Below are positions 36,804 through 45,125 of a stretch of DNA of 64,000 bases, one piece after another. The notes beneath the pieces were generated by a model. It searched no databases, had not been told where the DNA came from, and saw only the letters and a list, made by a program, of their open reading frames with translations. Origin of the DNA: Streptomyces vinaceus (GTDB taxonomy: Bacteria; Actinomycetota; Actinomycetes; Streptomycetales; Streptomycetaceae); contig NZ_CP023692.1 of NCBI RefSeq assembly GCF_008704935.1, positions 4,486,001-4,550,000 on the forward strand, written 5' to 3'. A program made the position numbers and the translations under genes. Numbering within the stretch: position 1 is the stretch's first letter; the number at the start of each line of letters is the position of its first letter.

Positions 36804-38306
36804 GTGCCCCAGCCGCACCGCCCCACCCGACCCGCCCGGCCCCCGCAGCCGCAGCGCGCACGGCGCGGAGGTGCCGCGGCCCGGCGCCGGGGGGACGCCC
36901 GGCCCCGGTGGGGGGTCCGGCTGGCGGCCGCGCTGGCGGTGACGGTGCTGGGCTCCGGGGCGATCGGGCACGCGGTGATGACCGGCCTGGACACCGGGAT
37001 CGAGCGGGTGGACCCGTTCAAGGACATGAAGAACCGGCCGCAGGCCGGGCACGGCCTGAACTTCCTGCTGGTCGGCACCGACGGACGGGACAAGATCACC
37101 CCCGCGGACAAGCGCGCGTACCGCCTCGGCGGCGCCCCCTGCCACTGCACCGACACCGTCATGCTGGTGCACCTCTCCGCCGACCGGGAGCGGGCCAGCG
37201 TGGTCAGCCTGCCCCGCGACAGCTACGCCGAGCTGCCCGCGCACCGCGACGAGTCCAGCGGGAAACAGCACGGGCCGCACCCGGTGAAGCTGAACGCCGC
37301 GTACGCGGAGGGCGGACCGCAGCTGACCGTGCGGACCGTCGAGAGCATGACCCGGGTGAAGATCGACCACTACCTGGAGGTCGACTTCGCCAGCTTCATG
37401 AAGACGGTCGACGCGATGGGCGGTGTGGAGATCTGCACCGTCAAGGCCCTGCACGACCAGAACACCGGCCTGGACCTGCTGCCGGGCAGCCACCGCCTCA
37501 GCGGCGGACAGGCCCTGCAGTACGTGCGCTCGCGCCACGTGGACGGAGCCGCCGACCTCGGCCGGATGCAGCGCCAGCAGAAGTTCGTGGCGGCCCTGAT
37601 CAAGCAGGCCACCGGCGGCGGGGTGCTGCTGAACCCGGTCAAGTTCAAGGAGGTCAGCTCCACCCTCCTGGGTTCGGTCCGGGCCGACCGGGGCTTCGGA
37701 TCGGAGCAGATGCTGGCCCTGGGCCAGGCCCTGCGCGATTTCACCCCCTCGTCCTCGGAGTTCGCCTCGGTCCCGATCGGGAACCCCTCGTACCCCGTCA
37801 AGGGCATCGGCTCGACGGTGAAATGGGACGAGCCGAAGGCCGCGAAGCTGTTCGAGGCGCTGCGCCTGGACCGGCCGCTGGCCCCCGCCGCACCGGGCAG
37901 CCGGCCCGCCGGCCGGCCGCAGCAGCCCGCAGCGGTGCCGGTGGACGTGCCGCCGGGGCAGATCCGGGTACGGGTGGAGAACGGCACCCGGATCGACGGG
38001 CTCGGCGGGCGCGTGGACACGGCGCTGCGCGCCACCGGCTTCGACACCACCCGGGCCCCGGGCAACGGGGCGAGCCGTGACGTCAAGCGCACGGTGATCG
38101 CGTACGACCCGCGCTGGGACCGCTCCGCCCGTACGGTGTCGGCCGCGCTGCCCGGCAGCGAGCTGCGGGCGGTGGCGGGCCAGGGCCGGACGGTGCTGGT
38201 GATCGCCGGGGCGGACTACCGGAAGGTCGTGCCGGTCCGGCCCGAGGACCCGCCCCAGGGCGAGTACGGGGTGGTCACGGGCGACCAGGTGATCTGCGGA
38301 AAGTAG
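36804..38306 (+). CDS. LCP family protein, fourth of five
   Basis: 500 residues from GTG 36804, chosen because GGAGG ends eight bases before it; a longer ATG at 36723 adds 27 residues without family similarity. Arg/Pro-rich cytoplasmic N-terminus, one membrane helix (about 40-60), LCP motifs NFLLVGTDGRDK, SLPRDSYAELPAHR and RSRHVDGAADLGRMQRQQKFV. The RSDT Arg is replaced (CHCTDT). LytR_C domain about 390-480. It is divergent from the GT2 gene across 203 bp. Confidence 0.9.
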   Translation: MPQPHRPTRPARPPQPQRARRGGAAARRRGDARPRWGVRLAAALAVTVLGSGAIGHAVMTGLDTGIERVDPFKDMKNRPQAGHGLNFLLVGTDGRDKITPADKRAYRLGGAPCHCTDTVMLVHLSADRERASVVSLPRDSYAELPAHRDESSGKQHGPHPVKLNAAYAEGGPQLTVRTVESMTRVKIDHYLEVDFASFMKTVDAMGGVEICTVKALHDQNTGLDLLPGSHRLSGGQALQYVRSRHVDGAADLGRMQRQQKFVAALIKQATGGGVLLNPVKFKEVSSTLLGSVRADRGFGSEQMLALGQALRDFTPSSSEFASVPIGNPSYPVKGIGSTVKWDEPKAAKLFEALRLDRPLAPAAPGSRPAGRPQQPAAVPVDVPPGQIRVRVENGTRIDGLGGRVDTALRATGFDTTRAPGNGASRDVKRTVIAYDPRWDRSARTVSAALPGSELRAVAGQGRTVLVIAGADYRKVVPVRPEDPPQGEYGVVTGDQVICGK

Positions 38307-38327
38307 CTCCGGCCCCGGGGACCGGAG
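38307..38327. terminator. Hairpin between convergent LCP and thioesterase genes
   Basis: CTCCGG (38307-38312) pairs with CCGGAG (38322-38327), with an inner CCCC/GGGG run. It begins at the fourth LCP stop codon. Confidence 0.6.
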
Positions 38328-38338
38328 GCCGGGCGGGC

Positions 38339-38890
38339 TCAGTCGTCGTCGAAGCCCTGGGCGGCGCGCTCCTCGCGCAGCGCCATGATCGCCCGGCGCC
38401 GGGCGAGCCGGTGCGTGCGGCGGATCTGGGCCTCCTGGTTGCGGCGCCGGTCCTGGTCGGTCTCGGGGAGCACCGGCGGGACCGTGCGCGGCTTGCCCTC
38501 GGCGTCCACGGCGGTGAAGACCAGGTAGGCGCTGCCGACCTGGGTCGCGGGGGTGGACTCGTTCCACCGCTCGGCCAGGACCCGTACGCCGATCTCCATG
38601 GAGGAGCGGCCGGTCCAGTTGACTTGCGCCTTCACGTGGACGAGGTCGCCCACGCGGACGGGGGCGAGGAAGGCCATCTCGTCCATGGACGCGGTGACCG
38701 CGGGGCCGCCGGAATGGCGCCCGGCGACGGCGCCGGCCGCGTCGTCGACCAGCTTCATGATCACGCCGCCGTGCACGGTGCCGAGCAGGTTGGTGTCGTT
38801 GGCCGTCATGATGTGGCTGAGCGTGGTCCGCGAGGCCGAGATCGGCTTGCCCTGGGGTTCGCCGGCGTTCGCGCCCGGTATCTCTGTCAT
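38339..38890 (-). CDS. Hotdog-fold acyl-CoA thioesterase
   Basis: 183 residues. Single hotdog domain (about 17-130). LLGTVHGGVIMKLVDDAAG is the acyl-CoA hydrolase (YciA/BACH) active-site helix, where the Asp after KLVD and the His/Gly of VHGG are typical. It hydrolyses acyl-CoAs in the cytoplasm. The C-terminal 40 residues are Arg-rich and helical. The ATG has AAGGTGG upstream. It is divergent from the fifth LCP gene; I see no clear functional tie to the wall genes. Confidence 0.88.
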   Translation of the reverse strand: MTEIPGANAGEPQGKPISASRTTLSHIMTANDTNLLGTVHGGVIMKLVDDAAGAVAGRHSGGPAVTASMDEMAFLAPVRVGDLVHVKAQVNWTGRSSMEIGVRVLAERWNESTPATQVGSAYLVFTAVDAEGKPRTVPPVLPETDQDRRRNQEAQIRRTHRLARRRAIMALREERAAQGFDDD

Positions 38891-38996
38891 GCGCCCACCT
38901 TAAAGCCGACGCGCAGGCATCAGCTCTGCAACAGCACCGGAACGAAGCTCGGCCCGGACTGTCGGGCACCCCGTCCGGCCAGGCATCCTAGGCGGC

Positions 38997-40352
38997 ATGA
39001 GTGAGTGGCCCGAGGGGCGCAACGACAGCGGCGACGACCGGTACGGACGGGGCAGCGCGCAGGCGCAGCCCGAGGGTGCCCGGCGGATGCCGCACGTCCA
39101 GCGCCGGCAGCAGCGGCCGGTCCCGCCGCAGCAGCGACCGCAGCGGCCGGCGCAGCCGCCGGCCCGGCCCGGGCAGCCGCCCGCTTACGGGGTACCCCCG
39201 CAGCAGGCCCCGGGCCACGACACGTACGGCGGCTACGACAGCGGCTACAACACCGGCCAGGTCTACGGGCGCCCGCAGAGCACCCCGGCGGGTCCGGGCG
39301 GTCCGGGCTCGCCCACCGGTCCGGGGGGCCCGCAGGGTCCCGGCGGGCCGGGGCGCAGGCCCGCGGGGCCGGCCCCGGACTGGCGCAAGCGGATCAAGGT
39401 CGGCTCCATCGTGCTCGTCACGGCGCTGCTCGCGACCACCATCGGCACCTACTTCTGGGCCGACTCCAAGGTCCGCCGCGAGGTCGACCTCTCCAAGGTC
39501 ATCGAGCGCCCGAAGGAGGGCGACTGCACGACGTACCTGGTCGTGGGCTCCGACAGCCGCGAGGGCCTGTCCGACGAGGACAAGAAGAAGCTCCACACGG
39601 GCTCGGCCGAGGGCAAGCGCACCGACTCGATGATGATCCTGGCGGCCTGCTCCAGCGGCAACACCATGATCTCCCTGCCGCGCGACTCGGACGTGGAGAT
39701 CCCCTCCTTCGTCGGCTCGGAGTCCGGGAAGAAGTACGCGGGCACGGGCAAGCACACCAAGCTCAACGCGGCGTACGCGGACGACGGCCCGGAGCTGCTC
39801 GTGCGCACCGTGGAGCACAACACGGGCCTGCGCATCGACCACTACGCGGAGATCGGTTTCGCCGGGTTCGCGAACATCGTGGACGCGCTCGGCGGTGTCG
39901 ACATGAACATCGAGAAGGGCTTCAAGGACGAGAAGTCGGGCGCCGACTTCAAGGCCGGCGAGCAGACCCTCAACGGCAGCCAGGCGCTGGCCTTCGTCCG
40001 GACCCGGTACGCGTTCGCCGAGTCGGACCTGGCCCGTACGAAGAACCAGCAGAAGTTCCTGTCGACGCTGGCCAACCAGGCGGCGACGCCGGGGACGATC
40101 CTCAACCCGTTCAAGCTGTACCCGGTGTTGGGCGCGGGGCTGGACACGCTGATCGTGGACAAGGACATGTCCCTGTGGGACCTGGCCGACATGTTCTTCG
40201 CGATGAAGGGCATCAGCGGCGGCGAGGGCGTGTCGATGAACATGCCGATCGCGGGCGAGCGCGGCGGCAACCTGCTGTGGGACAAGGCGAAGGTGCAGCA
40301 GCTCGTCAAGCAGATCCAGAACGACGAGAAGGTCACCGTCACCTCCAACTAG
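38997..40352 (+). CDS. LCP family protein, fifth of five
   Basis: 451 residues. A long Pro/Gly/Gln/Tyr-rich cytoplasmic N-terminus (about 125 residues), one membrane helix (about 134-152, GSIVLVTALLATTIGTYFW), then LCP motifs: YLVVGSDSREGLS, KRTDSMMILA (Arg retained), SLPRDSDVEIP and RTRYAFAESDLARTKNQQKFL. No LytR_C domain. By gene order it matches the mycobacterial Rv3267 (Lcp1 type), which attaches arabinogalactan to peptidoglycan; in Streptomyces the polymer would be a teichoic-like or teichulosonic acid. The start lacks a strong ribosome site. Confidence 0.92.
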   Translation: MSEWPEGRNDSGDDRYGRGSAQAQPEGARRMPHVQRRQQRPVPPQQRPQRPAQPPARPGQPPAYGVPPQQAPGHDTYGGYDSGYNTGQVYGRPQSTPAGPGGPGSPTGPGGPQGPGGPGRRPAGPAPDWRKRIKVGSIVLVTALLATTIGTYFWADSKVRREVDLSKVIERPKEGDCTTYLVVGSDSREGLSDEDKKKLHTGSAEGKRTDSMMILAACSSGNTMISLPRDSDVEIPSFVGSESGKKYAGTGKHTKLNAAYADDGPELLVRTVEHNTGLRIDHYAEIGFAGFANIVDALGGVDMNIEKGFKDEKSGADFKAGEQTLNGSQALAFVRTRYAFAESDLARTKNQQKFLSTLANQAATPGTILNPFKLYPVLGAGLDTLIVDKDMSLWDLADMFFAMKGISGGEGVSMNMPIAGERGGNLLWDKAKVQQLVKQIQNDEKVTVTSN

Positions 40353-40393
40353 CCCCGCGCGGACCGGAGACGGGCCGGCGCCCGCACCGGACG

Positions 40394-40433
40394 CGACGAT
40401 GCCGCCGACCCCGAGGGGCCGGCGGCATCGTCG
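40394..40433. terminator. Bidirectional 14-bp hairpin terminator
   Basis: Arms 40394-40407 and 40420-40433 are complementary and enclose an inner CCCC-GA-GGGG. It lies between the convergent fifth LCP gene and the pyrophosphorylase gene. Confidence 0.85.
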
Positions 40434-40440
40434 TACGTCG

Positions 40441-41520
40441 TCACCGGTCGGAGGAGAACCGGACGGCGCCGGAGGGCAGTTCGGCCCCGCACCACACCCG
40501 CGCGCCCGCGCGCAGCTCGTTGTCCGGGCCGACGACGGCCCCGTCGCCGAGGACCGCGCCGTCCAGCACCGTCCGCACGCCCACGGTGGCGCCGACGCCG
40601 ATCAGGCTGGCGCGCACCTGGGTGTCCGCGGCGATGACCGCGCCGTCGAGCACGATCGAGCCCTCGACCACCGCGCCCGCCCCGATCCGGGCGCCCGCGC
40701 CCACGACGGTGCCCCCGGACAGCTTCGCGCCGGCGGCCACCTCGGCGCCCGGCAGCACCAGGGACTCGCCGCGCGGGCCCGGGACGGCCGGGGAGGGGAC
40801 GACTCCGCGTACGAGGTCGGCGGAGGCCTGGACGAAGGACTCGGGCCTGCCGAGGTCCAGCCAGTACGTGTTCTCGGTGACCCCGTGCAGCCGGGCCCCG
40901 GAGGCGAGCAGCCCGGGGAAGGTCTCGCGTTCGACGGAGACGGGCCGCCCGGCCGGGATGGAGTCGATGACGCTGCGGCGGAAGACGTAGCAGCCGGCGT
41001 TGATCTGGTCGGTGACGATCTCCTCGGGGGTCTGCGGCTTCTCGGTGAAGGCCAGCACCCGCCCCTCGGAGTCGGTGGGGACCAGGCCGAACGCGCGCGG
41101 GTCCTCGACCCGCACCAGGTGCAGCGAGACGTCGGCGGCGGCCGCCCGGTGGGAGTCGACCAGCCCGGCGATGTCCAGGCCCGTGAGGATGTCCCCGTTG
41201 AAGACGAGCACGGGCTCGTCCGGCCCGCCGGTCAGCCGCCGCGCGGCGTTGCGGATGGCTCCGCCGGTGCCGAGGGGCTCGTCCTCGACGACGTATTCGA
41301 GCGAGACGCCGAAGGCGGAGCCGTCACCGAAGTACGGCTCGAAGACCTCGGCGAGGTAGCAGGTGGCCATCACGATGTGCGTGACCCCGGCCGCCGCGGC
41401 CCTGGCTATCTGGTGGGCGAGGAACGGAACACCGGCCGCGCGCACCATCGGCTTGGGGGTGTTGACCGTTACGGGGCGCAGGCGCGTCCCCTGGCCCCCG
41501 ACCAGCAGGATGGCTTCCAA
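40441..41520 (-). CDS. NDP-sugar pyrophosphorylase, probably mannose-1-phosphate guanylyltransferase
   Basis: 359 residues. N-terminal nucleotidyltransferase domain with GGQGTRLRPVT (about 8-18), PKPMV, and FNGDIL in the active site. The C-terminal part (about 250-350) has hexapeptide repeats of a left-handed beta-helix. The TTG start at 41520 has GGGGAG eight bases upstream. It makes an activated NDP-sugar from a sugar-1-phosphate; manA and manB 15 kb away and the S. coelicolor ManC candidates (SCO3039-type) suggest GDP-mannose. A glucose- or UDP-type activity cannot be ruled out. Confidence 0.86.
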   Translation of the reverse strand: MEAILLVGGQGTRLRPVTVNTPKPMVRAAGVPFLAHQIARAAAAGVTHIVMATCYLAEVFEPYFGDGSAFGVSLEYVVEDEPLGTGGAIRNAARRLTGGPDEPVLVFNGDILTGLDIAGLVDSHRAAAADVSLHLVRVEDPRAFGLVPTDSEGRVLAFTEKPQTPEEIVTDQINAGCYVFRRSVIDSIPAGRPVSVERETFPGLLASGARLHGVTENTYWLDLGRPESFVQASADLVRGVVPSPAVPGPRGESLVLPGAEVAAGAKLSGGTVVGAGARIGAGAVVEGSIVLDGAVIAADTQVRASLIGVGATVGVRTVLDGAVLGDGAVVGPDNELRAGARVWCGAELPSGAVRFSSDR

Positions 41521-41644
41521 AATTGTTTCTCCCCACCCGGTTCGGGCCCTATGAGGGTCCCAAGTTAGCCCATCCGCGTCAGCACCCGCCCGGCCCCCGA
41601 AGGAGACGAGACCCACACCACCCGGCTCCCGCGGGGCGCCCGTC

Positions 41645-42397
41645 CTACGCGGCGGTGTGGGTGACGCGTTCGGTTTCGACGCGGCTCGTCAGGGCTTGCG
41701 GGGAGAGGCGGTCCAGGTTGCGGCACAGGACCACCGAGCCGTCCGCCGCCAGGGCGGCGAACAGGCCCGCCGAGAGGCCGTCCCAGGTGTCGTAGCCGAG
41801 GCCCGAGAGCAGGCGCGAGCCCGCCGTGAGGCCGCGCTTCGCCGCGTCCTCGCGGGCGCGGTCGACGAGCTGCGCGTACGAGAGCTCCTCGCCGCCGACC
41901 ACCAGGCCCGGCCCGTCCGCGTCCACGGGGACGAAGGGGGCGAAGCGGTCGCCCTGGCCCGGTACTTCCACCGCGTAGTCCGCGAACCCGGCGGGCGGCT
42001 GCGGGAACCGCCCGCCCAGCGGCCGCAGGGCGAGCGCCACGCGCTCGCCGGAGCAGGCCGCGGCCTCCTCCAGGGTGTCCGGCCCGCTGACGACGAGATC
42101 GGCGCCGGCCGGGTCCCCGCCCACTTCGGCGACGACCCCGACGGAGGCGCAGGCGAGCAGCCACACGGCGCTCTGCCAGTGCGCGGGGAGCAGCAGCGCG
42201 AGCCGGTCGCCGGGCTCGGCGCCCAGGTCGCCCTGGAGCAGATTGGCGGTCTTGGCCACCCAATTGGCGAAGGTGGCGACGGACAATTCGACGCGCTCGC
42301 CCGTGGCGTCGTCGTAGAACGTGACGAGCGGGCGGCCCGGATCGGCGGCGAGCGCGGATCGCAGCAGGTCGGCAGGGGTGCGGTCAGTGGCGTTCAC
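41645..42397 (-). CDS. TIGR03089-type protein (shortened acyl-AMP ligase-like)
   Basis: 250 residues. It resembles the N-terminal part of AMP-forming acyl-CoA synthetases (for example, LLRSALAADPGRPLVTFYDDATGERVEL in two pieces), but lacks the ATP-binding STGxPKG motif and the C-terminal lid. This is the usual form of the actinobacterial TIGR03089 family (Rv3268 in M. tuberculosis), so it is not a broken gene. Activity is unknown. The GTG start at 42397 has a weak ribosome site. It is divergent from the amidase gene over 139 bp. Confidence 0.82.
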   Translation of the reverse strand: MNATDRTPADLLRSALAADPGRPLVTFYDDATGERVELSVATFANWVAKTANLLQGDLGAEPGDRLALLLPAHWQSAVWLLACASVGVVAEVGGDPAGADLVVSGPDTLEEAAACSGERVALALRPLGGRFPQPPAGFADYAVEVPGQGDRFAPFVPVDADGPGLVVGGEELSYAQLVDRAREDAAKRGLTAGSRLLSGLGYDTWDGLSAGLFAALAADGSVVLCRNLDRLSPQALTSRVETERVTHTAA

Positions 42398-42536
42398 CCG
42401 GCCCAGCCTACGCGGGCCCCTCGCCCGTACGGAGGGCGTCGGCTCCTCCGTACGGGCGAGGGACGCGCGGGAGCGATCGGACGGACCGTCAGTTCTCCGA
42501 TGGCGCTTCGTGCCGACTGTGCTCAGCATCGCTTTC

Positions 42537-43976
42537 ATGCGTGGATTCCTTGCTTCCTCGATCGGTGTCGCGACGGCCGCCGCCCTGGCCCTGCCGCTCG
42601 CGCTCTCCACTCCGGCCCTGGCCGCGCCTTCGCAGGGCGCGGCCGCCGCCCCCGTGGCCCCCGCCGGGTCCACCCAGTCGCTGCCGCTCGGCCCCCTGGG
42701 GTCCGCGGCCGACCGGTCGCCCGGCGTCCCCGGCATGAGCACCTCGCCGCGGCTGCCCGAGACCCGGGGCCTGGCCCCGCGCGAGGTCGAGAGGTTCTCG
42801 CTGGTCGGCGTCGTCTGGGACGACGCGAGCACCGAACTGTTCGGCCGGGTCCAGGTCCGCACCCGCGCGGTGGCGACCGGGACCTGGTCCGACTGGCAGG
42901 ACATCGAGACCCACAACGGCGAACACGCCCCCGACCTCGGCACCCGGGAGAGCGGCTCCGGCCGCGTCCGCGGCAGCACCGCGCCGCTCTGGGTGGGCGA
43001 CTCGGACGGGGTCGAGGTCCGCGTCCAGGCCGAGGCCGGCGCCCCGGCCACCCGCGCCGGAGGCGCACGCGCCGGGGCCCGGCTCCCGTCGGGCATGCGT
43101 ATCGAACTCGTCGATCCGGGCGCTTCGGACCCGGTGACGGTGGTCGACGCCAAGAACGGCGCCACCGGCGCCGCCGACGAACCCGACGGCGACGACAAGG
43201 GCGACGTGGTGGCCCTGCCGGGCATGACCATGGAGACGGCGGAGTCCTCGTCCGCCAACGTCCCGCTGGCCGGGCTCGGCGCGAAGGAGATCACCGCGCT
43301 CGACAAGGCGGACACCACCGCCGACGCCGTCGCCGCGGACGGCAGCCTCACCGCCGCGGCCCGCCCGTACATCGGCCCGCGGCCGCGGATCGTCACGCGG
43401 CTGGGCTGGGGCGCGGACGAATCCCTGCGCGAGTCGGGCTTCGTCTACACGAGCACGGTCAAGGCGGCCTTCGTCCACCACACCGCCTCGGGCAACAACT
43501 ACGCCTGCAAGGACGCCCCGGCGGTGCTGCGCAGCCTGTACCGCTACCACGTGGTCAGCAGCGGCTGGCGCGACCTCGGCTACAACTTCGCCGTCGACAA
43601 GTGCGGCACGGTGTACGAGGGCCGGGCGGGCGGCGTCGCCAAGGCGGTGCTCGGCGCGCACACCATGGGGTTCAACACGGACAGCATGGGCGTCGCGGTG
43701 CTCGGCACGTACACGAGCACCAAGCCGCCGGCGGCCGCGGTGAAGGCCGTGGCGCAGCTCACGGCGTGGAAGCTGGGCCTGTTCAACCGGGACCCGCGGG
43801 CCACCACCACCCTGAAGTCGGGCGGCGGCAACCGGTTCAAGAAGGGCACCAACGTCAAGCTGAACGTGATCTCGGGCCACCGCGACGGCTTCGCCACGGA
43901 ATGCCCGGGCAAGCTCCTCTACGCGCAGCTCCCGCCCACCCGCACCACGTCCGCCAAGCTCCAGGGCCGGCCGTAG
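42537..43976 (+). CDS. Secreted N-acetylmuramoyl-L-alanine amidase (PGRP/amidase_2 type)
   Basis: 479 residues. Signal peptide about 1-29 (VATAAALALPLALSTPALA), an N-terminal extracellular region of about 270 residues, and a C-terminal zinc amidase domain from about residue 305. Metal ligands: His314 in AFVHHT, His448 in SGHRD, Cys456 in ECPG. It cleaves the bond between MurNAc and L-Ala, probably in wall turnover. The start is a choice: ATG 42537 has no good ribosome site, and in-frame GTGs at about 42510 or 42519 would lengthen the n-region. The gene is divergent from TIGR03089. Confidence 0.9.
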   Translation: MRGFLASSIGVATAAALALPLALSTPALAAPSQGAAAAPVAPAGSTQSLPLGPLGSAADRSPGVPGMSTSPRLPETRGLAPREVERFSLVGVVWDDASTELFGRVQVRTRAVATGTWSDWQDIETHNGEHAPDLGTRESGSGRVRGSTAPLWVGDSDGVEVRVQAEAGAPATRAGGARAGARLPSGMRIELVDPGASDPVTVVDAKNGATGAADEPDGDDKGDVVALPGMTMETAESSSANVPLAGLGAKEITALDKADTTADAVAADGSLTAAARPYIGPRPRIVTRLGWGADESLRESGFVYTSTVKAAFVHHTASGNNYACKDAPAVLRSLYRYHVVSSGWRDLGYNFAVDKCGTVYEGRAGGVAKAVLGAHTMGFNTDSMGVAVLGTYTSTKPPAAAVKAVAQLTAWKLGLFNRDPRATTTLKSGGGNRFKKGTNVKLNVISGHRDGFATECPGKLLYAQLPPTRTTSAKLQGRP

Positions 43977-43979
43977 GCC

Positions 43980-44034
43980 GTGTCGTCAAAGTCCCGTCCG
44001 GTCGGGCGGGCGGCCGACGCCACTTTGACGACAC
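43980..44034. terminator. 55-bp element with 13-bp terminal inverted repeats
   Basis: Arms GTGTCGTCAAAGT (43980-43992) and its exact inverse (44022-44034) flank 29 bp. The position just after the amidase stop suggests a terminator; the terminal-repeat look could also mark a mobile-element remnant. Confidence 0.65.
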
Positions 44035-44103
44035 TCCTCAGGGGGTCCGGCGGATCATGGCCGGGCGCGGGGAGGAGCGGCTCGGCCGGGCTACGCTCAA
44101 GGC

Positions 44104-45102
44104 ATGGCCGGCCGCTTCGACCCCCTCAACCGCACCGCCGTCCGCGGCGGCCGTACCCAGGTGCCCCCGGGCCCGGGTCCCGGCCCCGCCGCGGCCGGTG
44201 CCCGCAGGCTCCGCTGGAACCCCGAGGCCCCCCTCGACCTGGGCCTGACCCTCGGCCCCCTGCGCCGGGGCCCCGCCGACCCCACCTTCCGCACCACCCC
44301 CGACGGCTCCGTCTGGCGCGCCACCCGCACCCCCGAGGGCCCCGCCACCCTGCGCGTGTCCCGCGCCGCGGACGGCGCGATCGAGGCGGAGGCCTGGGGC
44401 CCGGGCGCCGACTGGGTGCTGGGCGCACTCCCCGCGCTGCTCGGCGCCGACGACGACCCCGCCGCCTTCGTCCCCCGCCACCGCCTCGTGCACGCCAGCC
44501 ACCGCAGCCGCCCCGGGCTGCGCCTGACCCGTACCGGTCTGGTCCTCGAATCGCTGATCCCGGTCGTCCTGGAGCAGAAGGTCACCTCCGACGAGGCCTA
44601 CCGCTCCTGGCGCCGCCTGGTGCGCCGCTACGGGGAGCCCGCCCCCGGCCCGCAGGAGATGTACGTGATGCCCGACGCCCGCGGCTGGGCGATGATCCCC
44701 TCCTGGGGCTGGCACCAGGCCGGGGTGGACATGAAGCGGTCGTCGACGATCGTGCGCGCCGCCCGCGTCGCGGCCCGGCTGGAGGAGGCGGCCGCGATGG
44801 AGCCGGCGCGGGCCGCGGCCCGGCTGGAGGCCGTTCCCGGAATCGGCCCGTGGACCTCCGCCGAGACCCTCCAGCGCAGCAACGGCGCCGCCGACGCCGT
44901 CACCACCGGCGACCTCCACCTGCCGGGCATCATCGGCTACGCCCTCACGGGCGAGCGGGACGCCGACGACGAGCGGATGCTGGAGCTGCTCGCCCCGTAC
45001 GCGGGCCAGCGCCACCGCGCCGCCCGCCTGATCCTCCTCGCGGGCCGCACCCCGCCCCGCCGCGCCCCGCGCATGTACCGCAGCGACATCGCCCGCTTCT
45101 AG
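44104..45102 (+). CDS. DNA-3-methyladenine glycosylase 2 / AlkA-like DNA glycosylase
   Basis: 332 residues. The C-terminal half has the helix-hairpin-helix motif VPGIGPWTSAETLQ (about 240-255), followed by the catalytic-Asp region (DAVTTGDLHLP), the HhH-GPD signature. The N-terminal half (1-130) is a less conserved beta-rich domain. It excises alkylated bases from DNA. The start ATG has AAGG upstream. It sits between the amidase and F420 genes with no clear link; it ends 23 bp before the convergent fbiB stop. Confidence 0.86.
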   Translation: MAGRFDPLNRTAVRGGRTQVPPGPGPGPAAAGARRLRWNPEAPLDLGLTLGPLRRGPADPTFRTTPDGSVWRATRTPEGPATLRVSRAADGAIEAEAWGPGADWVLGALPALLGADDDPAAFVPRHRLVHASHRSRPGLRLTRTGLVLESLIPVVLEQKVTSDEAYRSWRRLVRRYGEPAPGPQEMYVMPDARGWAMIPSWGWHQAGVDMKRSSTIVRAARVAARLEEAAAMEPARAAARLEAVPGIGPWTSAETLQRSNGAADAVTTGDLHLPGIIGYALTGERDADDERMLELLAPYAGQRHRAARLILLAGRTPPRRAPRMYRSDIARF

Positions 45103-45125
45103 GGCAGGTCACGGCCCCCGGGCCG

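Noticed and set aside
42489..43880. Long minus-strand frame across the amidase
   Set aside because: Full antisense of a gene with clear zinc ligands and signal peptide; its product has the Gly/Arg/Ala pattern of a high-GC shadow.
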